DNA of 16,268 bases, from contig MU646405.1 in assembly GCA_026770585.1 (NCBI GenBank), forward strand, positions 100,599 through 116,866, given 5' to 3'. Origin of the DNA: Baffinella frigidus. Taxonomy: Eukaryota; Cryptophyceae; Cryptomonadales; Baffinellaceae. Of the stretch, positions 14,301 to 16,268 are shown piece by piece (position 1 is the first letter of the stretch; each line of letters starts with the position of its first letter). A model generated the notes under the pieces. It did not search any database. It was not told the origin of the DNA and worked only from the letters and a program-made list of their open reading frames with translations. Position numbers and translations under genes: made by a program.

Positions 14301-15114
14301 TGCCGTAGGCGCGCGAGTTCGCATGCCAGAGAGCAACCTCACGCTGCATGGGAAGTGACGCCGCTGCTTGACGTGACGCCGCCTCTTGATGCTTCTGCGA
14401 ATTTCTTGTGCTTTATAATCTCGATAAAGGCTGGTTGATGCGGCCTGGTGCCGCCCCAGCGCTGCCTGCGCCTCCTCCTTCGCCTCCTCTCTCCCCACTC
14501 GGTGGGCTACGAGGGTATCGTTCACCCCGGATTCCGGGGTGTTACGTGACCAATTGGCATAAGAAAAATCCTCAAAGTTAATTGTCTCCAGGCAAGTTGA
14601 CTTTTGATAAAAGGTTGGTAGTCCACCGTGTGGCAACCCTCCATTAAGCAGGCGCCGAACCCCCCCCCCCCGGAAACCCGGGGAAAAATTCGTTGAAATC
14701 CATAGCAATGGATAAGATTCTAGTAAGATCGTTTAGATGGACTGTATCCGTGAAGCCCCCGGTCGCTGCTGAGTGGAACCTCACACCCTGACCCCTACCG
14801 CGCCGCAGGTACGCCGCACGCGGAGGAGTCGGTGCTGATCGGCAAGCGCGTTGACCCCAGATTCTGGGAGATAACGTGACCAGATGTGCACCAGAAAAGC
14901 CTTCACGTTAATTACCTCAAGGCAAGTTGAATTTTGATGAAAGGTTCGTAGTCCACCGTGTTGACCCTAACCCTCACACCCTGACCCCTTTTGCCCCGCA
15001 GGTACACCGCACGCGGAAGAGACACTGCTGATCGGCAAGCTGCGCAACGCGTTCGCAAGTGGCGGGGGGCAGTCGGGAGGCTTTCAAGGCTTCCGCCCAG
15101 GTCACTGCCTTTGA
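4799..15114 (+). CDS. FCP1/SCP-like (NLI-interacting-factor-like) HAD phosphatase family gene, 11-exon model
   Basis: Spliced model: 4799-5375, 5619-5779, 6089-6143, 6731-6788, 7749-7878, 8625-8711, 10472-10516, 11389-11463, 12755-12835, 13759-13843, 15002-15114. All junctions are GT..AG and phases agree, giving 488 residues. Seen: an acidic N-terminus (about 66-190), a Gly/Arg-rich segment (193-225), then the phosphatase fold (about 255-450). Landmarks are nucleophile motif LDVNG (Asp264), motif II VGVWSTA (Ser317), FVMDQSHCT (342-350), ENKHKP (candidate catalytic Lys360/Lys362) and acidic motif LLIDDSPYK (Asp391/Asp392). Known: FCP1/SCP enzymes dephosphorylate phospho-Ser/Thr, classically on the RNA polymerase II CTD, via a DxDx(T/V) motif. 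Here the second Asp is Asn266, so activity may be reduced or altered. Order and motifs resemble plant proteins of this family as I remember them. Substrate and location cannot be told. Core exons are firm; exons 1, 2 and 11 are provisional. Confidence 0.85.
5619..5779 (+). CDS. Exon 2: Gly/Arg-rich (RGG-like) segment
   Basis: The acceptor CTTTGCAG|GA restores the phase-1 frame left by exon 1. The exon reads GSAEAGSGRGRGGGSGGAG followed by RGQGSRRGGAWGALGGQG, so the first half is an RGG/GAR-like tract. Such tracts are often RNA-binding or arginine-methylation targets (known of the motif, not shown here). The donor GCAG|GTGCCT at 5780 ends in phase 0, which the next exon needs. The second half (TRSWTSVMGVVQ) is plain. 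GC-rich DNA can stay open by chance, so the assignment rests on phase agreement and composition only. Confidence 0.42.
5824..6073 (-). repeat. Telomere-like array in intron 2
   Basis: About 250 bp of CCCTAAA, CCCTGAA, CCCTCAA and CCCTACA variants on the + strand, ending 15 bp before the exon 3 acceptor. It makes up most of the 309-nt intron. Confidence 0.9.
6089..6143 (+). CDS. Exon 3: first half of the catalytic nucleophile block
   Basis: Acceptor GTGCAG|GTG, reading VARGLSPLARNLKLIILD, donor GACG|GTCAGC, phase 0 in and phase 1 out. The hydrophobic beta strand LKLIILD ends in the putative nucleophile Asp264. The codon is completed across the intron as G|TC (Val) to give LDVNG. Two further copies lie downstream at 6254 and 6404; this copy alone has an AG flush with the exon and the right phase, so it is preferred. 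Copies 2 and 3 keep the donor and differ at a few bases. Confidence 0.8.
6254..6307 (+). pseudogene. Duplicate of exon 3 (copy 2)
   Basis: Near-identical to exon 3 (Pro to Leu at GLSLLARN, otherwise the same peptide), with the donor GACG|GTCAGC kept. The nearest AG (6246-6247) is in the wrong phase for the exon 2 donor. The left flank ends in GATAAGATTCTCGTTTAG, a repeat also found near 14708, which marks the duplication edge. Confidence 0.8.
6404..6458 (+). pseudogene. Duplicate of exon 3 (copy 3)
   Basis: Same peptide as exon 3 and the same donor (GACG|GTCAGC at 6459), but preceded by AAAATTG with no adjacent AG. It is the copy nearest exon 4. Usable only with a non-canonical or distant acceptor, so probably a decoy. 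Confidence 0.8.
6731..6788 (+). CDS. Exon 4: second half of the nucleophile block
   Basis: The acceptor AACGGCAG|TC completes the Val codon, then NGLLVHRIKGKMPPGITM, leaving AG in phase 2. NGLLVHR follows the nucleophile directly, giving LDVNGLL where canonical FCP/SCP proteins have LDxDxT/V. The donor ATGAG|GTCTCA is at the left end of an inverted-repeat element (6787-6947), so the splice site appears to be supplied by that insertion. Confidence 0.85.
6787..6947. repeat. MITE-like inverted repeat at the exon 4 donor
   Basis: GGTCTCATTTCGGAAGATA at 6789 pairs with its complement ending about 6947, and pairing continues through CAGAATCAGTT and TATGCTATGTTAGGC. The left end supplies the GT of the exon 4 donor. 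A related element lies at 9521-9649. Confidence 0.88.
7361..7393. repeat. Perfect hairpin, AAGTTGACGATG arms
   Basis: 12-bp arms with a 9-nt loop. GTTGAC links it to the inverted-repeat family at 8734 and 9296. Confidence 0.85.
7421..7562. repeat. Foldback element with ACATGTTTAATT arms
   Basis: AACATGTTTAATTAAAAG and ATGGA on the left pair with TCCAT and CTTTTAAATTAAACATG on the right. The centre is AT-rich with GTAGGGCCCTAATTA. About 140 bp. Confidence 0.85.
7614..7690 (+). repeat. Telomere-like array, TTTATGG variant
   Basis: Six or more tandem TTTATGG units passing into TTTAGGG. It is G-rich on the sense strand, opposite to the arrays in introns 2 and 3. Confidence 0.85.
7749..7878 (+). 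CDS. Exon 5: phosphatase core with motif II
   Basis: The acceptor CTTCGCAG|C completes the split codon as Ser, then PAGTLAGGKLFERPHL, RSFLDFLLPRF and AVGVWSTAQDKNVHAM. RPHL..FL..L..RF.VGVWS is the most diagnostic stretch of FCP1-homology proteins; Ser317 in VGVWSTA is the motif II hydroxyl residue. The donor ATG|GTGCCT leaves phase 0. At 130 nt it is the longest core exon, and its identity is clear in one frame only. Confidence 0.92.
8044..8102 (+). pseudogene. Duplicate of exon 6, 5' half (copy A)
   Basis: Acceptor AATGCAG|GCG, then AAHIFGSDYQKHLAFVM, identical in peptide to exon 6. It then diverges to CACCATAACCCC so that DQSHCT is missing. It has a good acceptor preceded by CCCTAAACCCC but no matching donor. 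If used it would replace the conserved DQSHCT block. Confidence 0.85.
8311..8340 (+). pseudogene. Duplicate of exon 6, short 5' fragment
   Basis: Acceptor GAGTCCAG then AVHIFGSE before divergence. The 30 bases upstream (CTACCAACTGA..TTTTCCT.G.GTCCAG) match those in front of the intact exon at 8625, so the duplicated unit includes intron sequence. Confidence 0.7.
8470..8530 (+). pseudogene. Duplicate of exon 6 with in-frame stop (copy B)
   Basis: Acceptor AATGCAG|GCG, then AAHVFGSEYQKY, an in-frame TAG, and AFVMD followed by CATAACCCC. It shares its tail with copy A (CATAACCCCG..AACCTTCAGC, CAGACGGCCCT), so A and B are one duplicated unit with later decay. Confidence 0.85.
8625..8711 (+). CDS. 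Exon 6: FVMDQSHCT block (the intact copy)
   Basis: Acceptor GGGTCCAG|GCG, reading AAHIFGSDYQKHLAFVM then DQSHCTSTSFVH, donor CAC|GTCAGT, phase 0 on both sides. The DQSHCT block is shared with plant-type members of the family. Three upstream copies (8044, 8311, 8470) share the acceptor side but lack DQSHCT, are truncated, or contain a stop. Several downstream copies hold only the DQSHCT half with the same GTCAGT donor. This is the only copy with both halves intact. Confidence 0.9.
8734..8806. repeat. Short inverted-repeat element, GTTGACGGA ends
   Basis: GTTGACGGA at 8734 and TCCGTCAAC ending at 8806 are inverted ends, with GTCAACTTGAGAATAG inside. Related copies are at 9296-9350 and 7172-7225. 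The copy at 9296 is followed by an extra palindrome, CAACCCGGCTGAGGCCGGGTTG. Confidence 0.75.
8824..8863 (+). pseudogene. Partial copy of exon 6, 3' half (P1)
   Basis: Reads MDQSHRTPTSFVH (Cys of the HCT block changed to Arg) followed by the exon 6 donor GTCAGT. No exon-like 5' half precedes it; a short inverted-repeat element (8734-8806) lies just upstream. Confidence 0.75.
8980..9030 (+). pseudogene. Partial copy of exon 6, 3' half (P2)
   Basis: Reads LTFVMDQSHCTATSFVH with donor GTCAGT, so the conserved block is intact but the AAHIFGSD half is replaced by unrelated sequence. The frame is open back to 8761, so this is the best candidate among the extra copies for an alternative exon. Confidence 0.75.
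9241..9273 (+). pseudogene. Partial copy of exon 6, 3' half (P3)
   Basis: Reads QSHCTATAFFH followed by GTCAGTTCTTTCCCGCTCC, the same post-donor sequence as behind the intact exon. The copy therefore includes intron sequence and arose at DNA level, not from mRNA. Confidence 0.7.
9368..9396 (+). pseudogene. Degenerate remnant of exon 6 (P4)
   Basis: GATGGATCAAAGTCAACTGC then ACGGTCCAC|GTAATC: the start and end of the DQSHCT segment are recognisable but the middle is altered and the frame is lost. Confidence 0.4.
9521..9649. repeat. MITE-like inverted repeat, related to the exon 4 element
   Basis: CGGAACATACTAGAATCTGT pairs with ACAGATTCTGTCTTGTTCCG; inside, GCGTAAGATAGC matches GCCTAAGATAGC on the other arm. 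The ends resemble those of 6787-6947 (CGGAAGATACCAGAATC). Confidence 0.8.
9737..9812. repeat. Small inverted repeat, CAACGAAAATTACTACAC arms
   Basis: Pairs with GTGTAGTAACTTTCGTTG with one mismatch. The half-site TGTAGTAACTTTCGT also occurs alone at 9166. Confidence 0.85.
9885..9924 (+). pseudogene. Partial copy of exon 6, 3' half (P5)
   Basis: Reads MDRSLCTPTFLFH and keeps the GTCAGT donor. The Gln and His of DQSHC are changed. It is followed by a 29-bp tandem repeat (9927-9984). Confidence 0.6.
9927..9984. repeat. 29-bp tandem repeat and inverted partner
   Basis: CAGTTCCCCTGGATCAAAAG starts at 9927 and 9956. Downstream, AAGTTGACTTTTGATTGACC (10023-10042) is an inverted partner of GGATCAAAAGTCAACTT. 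Confidence 0.85.
10127..10307. repeat. Foldback element with CCACACGAGAATG arms
   Basis: CCACACGAGAATGTTAGAGG and ACCTATTT pair with AAATAGGT and TCCTCCAGCATTCTGGTGTGG with a few mismatches. About 180 bp. Confidence 0.8.
10472..10516 (+). CDS. Exon 7: WENKHKP block
   Basis: A 45-nt exon: acceptor GCTGGCAG|TGG, reading WENKHKPIMLKNLSK, donor AAG|GTGCGG, phase 0 on both sides. The Lys residues in NKHKP are candidates for the HAD motif III lysine. It joins to exon 6 as SFVH-WENKHKP and to exon 8 as LSK-VWDAP, both matching the family layout. The intron in front (1760 nt) is the longest in the gene. Confidence 0.9.
10517..11388 (+). other. Intron 7
   Basis: Contains a CCTACCGTAGGGTCCTAGG core (10643-10661), a copy of the GGTCCTTNAGG repeat (10883-10960), the truncated exon 8 copy and a CCCTAAACACTCAACCCCCC patch ending about 17 bp before the acceptor. 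Confidence 0.75.
11119..11148 (+). pseudogene. Truncated duplicate of exon 8
   Basis: Acceptor ATTATAG, then VWDAPALAGA, matching the start of exon 8. After that it runs into a repeat (TGGTACCYTACACGGCAGTC) also present at 10848. The frame stays open to a stop near 11264 without the IDDSPYK motif. If spliced in, it would make a protein lacking the Mg2+-binding acidic motif. Confidence 0.75.
11389..11463 (+). CDS. Exon 8: acidic motif LLIDDSPYK
   Basis: Acceptor GGAATAG|GTG, reading VWDAPALA then GRYSPQNTLLIDDSPYK, donor AAG|GTCTCG, phase 0 on both sides. LLIDDSPYK is the terminal acidic motif of the HAD fold that helps bind Mg2+ (known of the superfamily). The frame stays open past the donor to 11802, so intron retention would add about 110 residues including a microsatellite-coded stretch; nothing suggests this is used. 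A truncated copy of the exon start lies at 11119. Confidence 0.93.
11545..11633. repeat. Microsatellite, GATACACA-like
   Basis: Imperfect CATACATG and GATACACAGATGCACA units. They create long open frames on both strands (Tyr/Ile/His-rich on +, Cys/Val/Ser-rich on -) that should not be read as genes. Confidence 0.9.
12166..12288. repeat. Foldback element with ACTTTTATTCTGGC arms
   Basis: CTAGTTCTGCCTGACTTTTA then TTCTGGC pairs with GCCAGAATAAAACTC and GCAGAGTTAG, with small mismatches. Confidence 0.8.
12397..12456 (+). pseudogene. Duplicate of exon 9, interrupted
   Basis: Acceptor TTCATAG, then AALKPPENGIHPPEWTADH, then divergence 16 bp before a foldback element at 12472-12589. The real exon continues with HADQGLDE; here a stop follows at about 12506. 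A weak donor (CAG|GTTACT) exists at 12477 inside the element. Confidence 0.8.
12472..12589. repeat. Foldback element inside the broken exon 9 copy
   Basis: TACAGGTTACTCGCGATTAA then GAACACGCAC pairs with GTGCGTGTTC and TTATTCGTGAGTAACTCCTGTA. The centre has CCTAGGGA repeats and CCTACCGTAGGACCCTAGGG. The ends resemble those of the 1314-1427 element (TACAGGGGTAC). Confidence 0.88.
12755..12835 (+). CDS. Exon 9: NPVENAIHPPEW segment
   Basis: Acceptor GCGGATAG|GCG, reading AALNPVENAIHPPEWTAEH and ending ADQGLDE, donor GAG|GTCCAA, phase 0 on both sides. In the family the DDSPYK block is followed directly by A-L-NP-x-x-x-A-I, which this reproduces. A second copy at 12397 (AALKPPENGIHPPEWTADH) is interrupted by a foldback element and has no equivalent donor, so this copy is preferred. 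Confidence 0.85.
12852..12928 (-). repeat. Telomere-like array near the start of intron 9
   Basis: Clean CCCTAAA units from about 12881 to 12905, flanked by CTCTAAA variants. Confidence 0.9.
13160..13465 (-). CDS. Unrecognised antisense open frame in intron 9 (doubtful)
   Basis: About 101 codons without a stop on the minus strand, with balanced composition (for example GGSLQYVPGRVEAYDALP and LVGVGLELNNYL), unlike the low-complexity shadows elsewhere. No ATG starts it. The adjacent upstream minus-strand frame (to 13667) is also open, which could mean a frameshifted gene fragment, perhaps transposon-derived. I recognise no family. A chance open frame is quite possible. Confidence 0.2.
   Translation of the reverse strand, partial: YKDHTDLDCVPAVRVGGSLQYVPGRVEAYDALPNDSKLCQKVHTLKPLSSTTIFLSTERHEGGSERLKLVGVGLELNNYLKHDVLEVGVSSSPRLVGMGQA
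13457..13503. repeat. Inverted and direct repeat of GTCCTTGTA
   Basis: GTCCTTGTA, TCAG, TACAAGGAC forms a perfect hairpin (13457-13478); GTCCTTGTACCAG recurs at 13493. Confidence 0.8.
13660..13750 (-). repeat. Telomere-like variant array before exon 10
   Basis: Tandem CCCCTAACCC, CCCCTCA and CCCCCAA units on the + strand, ending in AATCCCTAACAAACAG, which is the exon 10 acceptor. Confidence 0.85.
13759..13843 (+). CDS. Exon 10: DLRVFLGGL segment
   Basis: Acceptor AACAAACAG|GGT, reading GQDLRVFLGGLADAPDVPS and ending VRNSNPFP plus one base, donor CCAG|GTAACC, phase 0 in and phase 1 out. D-L-R-V-[FY]-L-x-G-L-A followed by NPF closes the C-terminal part of plant-type family members as I recall them. 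The donor region is echoed in the intron by near-repeats of CTAACCCCTTTCCAG. Confidence 0.88.
14514..14633. repeat. Interspersed repeat, copy 1 of 2
   Basis: TTCACCCCGGATTCYGGG..TAACGTGACCA-like start, GGCAAGTTGACTTTTGAT inside and GTAGTCCACCGTG at the end. The second copy (about 14849-14961) directly follows the truncated exon 11 copy. Confidence 0.8.
14708..14741. repeat. Short repeat shared with intron 3
   Basis: CAATGGATAAGATTCTAGTA then AGATCGTTTAGATGGACTG matches 6225-6255 except for about 8 extra bases. Both copies sit close to a duplicated exon. Confidence 0.8.
14809..14850 (+). pseudogene. Duplicate of exon 11, truncated by a repeat
   Basis: Acceptor GCCGCAG|GT, then TPHAEESVLIGK, after which the sequence enters a repeat also seen at 14514-14633 and stops in frame (TGA about 14877). 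The intron in front (CCTCACACCCTGACCCC) is shared with exon 11, so the duplicate includes intron sequence. Confidence 0.8.
15002..15114 (+). CDS. Exon 11: C-terminus and stop (provisional)
   Basis: The acceptor CCCCGCAG|GT completes the codon left by exon 10 (Gly), then TPHAEETLLIGKLRNAF, a Gly-rich stretch (ASGGGQSGGFQGF) and a stop at 15112-15114. An upstream copy at 14809 starts the same way but runs into a repeat and a stop. CCAG|GTCACT at 15101 could be a donor to later copies of the same region, so the true C-terminus may differ. Related proteins as I recall them end soon after the NPF block, which fits a short last exon. Confidence 0.6.
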
Positions 15115-15372
15115 ATATTTTGATGAGTTTGATTCAACATGTTTTCGGCCAGCGATAGCGCCTTTCTCGGATTCTTCGAGGTGGTAAATTTGATGCTTAC
15201 CACCTTGAACTCGCGTTCGCAAGAGGCGGGGGGCAGTCGGGAGGCTTCCTTCCGCCCAGGTCTCGACCTCTTGATGCTGACCACCTTGATTTCGCTCGGG
15301 GGCCTGCCGTTGCCGTTCCACACACCGGACTTGAAGGGAGTTTGAATAACCCCCTAGTGAATGGTCCCTAGG

Positions 15373-15397
15373 CCCTACGGTAGGCAGTACCGTAGGG
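15373..15397. repeat. Perfect hairpin CCCTACGGTA / TACCGTAGGG
   Basis: 10-bp arms and a 5-nt loop. It is the cleanest example of the CCTACGGTAGG core found in several foldbacks of the window. Confidence 0.9.
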
Positions 15398-15506
15398 ACA
15401 TATGGGGAGAGTCGGGAGGCTTCCCAGGCTTCCGTTCAGGTCACCGCGGTTGTTTTCCAAGTTGTTTTCGGCCAGCGATGGCGCCTTCCTCGGCTTCCCC
15501 CAGGTC

Positions 15507-15660
15507 AATAAGGCAACGGACTGAAAACCGGGCAGTTAGGCCTACGGTATTCACTACGGTAGGCCGTAGGGGCCTAGGGGGGCTCCTACTACGAAAAAAT
15601 GGGCCTAGGGGCCCTACGGCCTACCTCAGGCTCAACCATCCGGTTTTCAGGCCGTTATCC
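15507..15660. repeat. Foldback element with ACTGAAAACCGG arms
   Basis: CGGACTGAAAACCGG pairs with CCGGTTTTCAGGCCG; the interior is filled with CCTACGGTA, CTACGGTAGGCC, CCTAGGGGCC and CCCTACGGCC units that can pair with each other. Confidence 0.85.
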
Positions 15661-15790
15661 TGTGAAGGTGGTAAACGCTTTGCTTACCACCTTGAACTCG
15701 GGGGCAGTCGGGAGGCTTCCGAGGCTTTCGCTCAGGTCCGTTAGGACCTTTATTCTTTAACTCAGTTTATTTTCGGCCAGCAAAAAACAA

Positions 15791-16268
15791 TTAAATCAAA
15801 TTTTCCGGGAATAGATTATTCCGATTTTTTGAATTATTCCGATTTTTTTTGAATTATTCCGATCTGAATTATTCCGATTTTTTTTGAAATTGAAAAAAAA
15901 TCCGGAATCAGTCAATTTAATTTGTGTTTGGACAGTGATAGCGCCTTCCTCGGCTTCTCTCTTCGATTGGCAACTTACTTGGCTTGCATTCAACTCCTAA
16001 CAAAGGTGAAGCGTGCACTTGTGTGACTCCGGGGCGCCTAGCACCGCGTGTCTTGTATGAACCCTCGCGCCTTCCTCGCCCCAATGCCTTATGCTACTTA
16101 CCCTGCAACCGACAGTTTCCGGACAGGCATGGGCGTTCTGACGCAGGAAGTGCGCTTCGGCAGGTTGGGGTGTGCTCGACAGAGGGCGAAACACGCCTGC
16201 TAGTCAGGGCGCGCGGGGTGCTCTGGCGGGGGGGAGGGGCGCTGCTGGTCAGAGGGGGGGGCGGGGGG
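15791..16268. other. Right flank, no gene recognised
   Basis: Contains four to five ATTATTCCGATTTTTT-like units (15826-15890), a degenerate GCGCCTTCCTCGGCTTC copy at 15945 and a G-rich end (16225-16268). No coding signal seen. Confidence 0.6.

Larger units (their letters stand above)
13844..15001 (+). other. Intron 10
   Basis: Begins with near-repeats of AACCTTTTCCAACTAACCCC, contains a poly-C run at 14003, the repeat pair listed below and the truncated exon 11 copy. Minus-strand open frames at 13903-14708 show no motif I know. Confidence 0.65.
15115..15790 (+). repeat. Degenerate tandem copies of the last-exon region
   Basis: CAGTCGGGAGGCTTYC followed by CGCCCAGGTC-like sequence recurs at 15070, 15232, 15411 and 15706. 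TTTTCGGCCAGCGATRGCGC then CTTYCTCGG recurs at 15143, 15468 and (truncated) 15773, with a diverged copy at 15934. GGTGGTAAA..TTTACCACC-type hairpins followed by TTGAACTCG occur at 15180 and 15667. Reading frames and splice signals vary among copies. Confidence 0.8.

Noticed and set aside
14013-14708. Minus-strand open frame of 231 codons
   Set aside because: It spans a repeat (14514-14633) and a poly-C run, and contains no motif I can name. It is long enough that a search would be reasonable, but I cannot support it from sequence.

Overview
The window looks like nuclear DNA from a repeat-rich, intron-rich eukaryote. The telomere-like repeats are of the plant/algal TTTAGGG type, the one recognisable protein is most like plant members of its family, and its exons are tiny and separated by 0.2-1.8 kb introns full of foldback elements. 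An alveolate alga (chromerid such as Chromera, or dinoflagellate-like) is my best guess. That is inference; no marker gene fixes the organism.

One protein-coding gene can be supported, on the + strand at about 4799-15114. It encodes an FCP1/SCP-type (NLI-interacting-factor-like, HAD superfamily) phosphatase-fold protein. I assembled it from 11 exons whose splice phases all agree: 1467 nt, 488 codons plus stop. Exons 3-10 carry the phosphatase core in family order: nucleophile block LDVNG, RPHL..FLDFL, motif VGVWSTA, FVMDQSHCT, ENKHKP, LLIDDSPYK, NPVENAI and DLRVFLGGL. The N-terminal exon is acidic and low-complexity, the second is RGG-like, and the last is Gly-rich. Exons 1, 2 and 11 are less certain than the core.

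Layout: 1-1035, microsatellites and hairpins; 1036-1235, degenerate TTTAGGG array; 1236-4798, interspersed and tandem repeats plus foldback elements with no gene I recognise; 4799-15114, the phosphatase gene; 15115-16268, degenerate tandem copies of the last-exon region plus hairpins.

The most striking feature is that five of the eleven exons (3, 6, 8, 9, 11) have one or more extra copies in the adjacent introns. Most are broken by missing acceptors, stop codons or foldback elements at the exon edge. In addition, CCCTAAA-like telomeric sequence lies just upstream of most acceptor sites, and the donor after exon 4 lies at the edge of a MITE-like inverted repeat. Together these suggest a gene whose introns grow by insertion of small foldback elements and by repair-driven local duplication.
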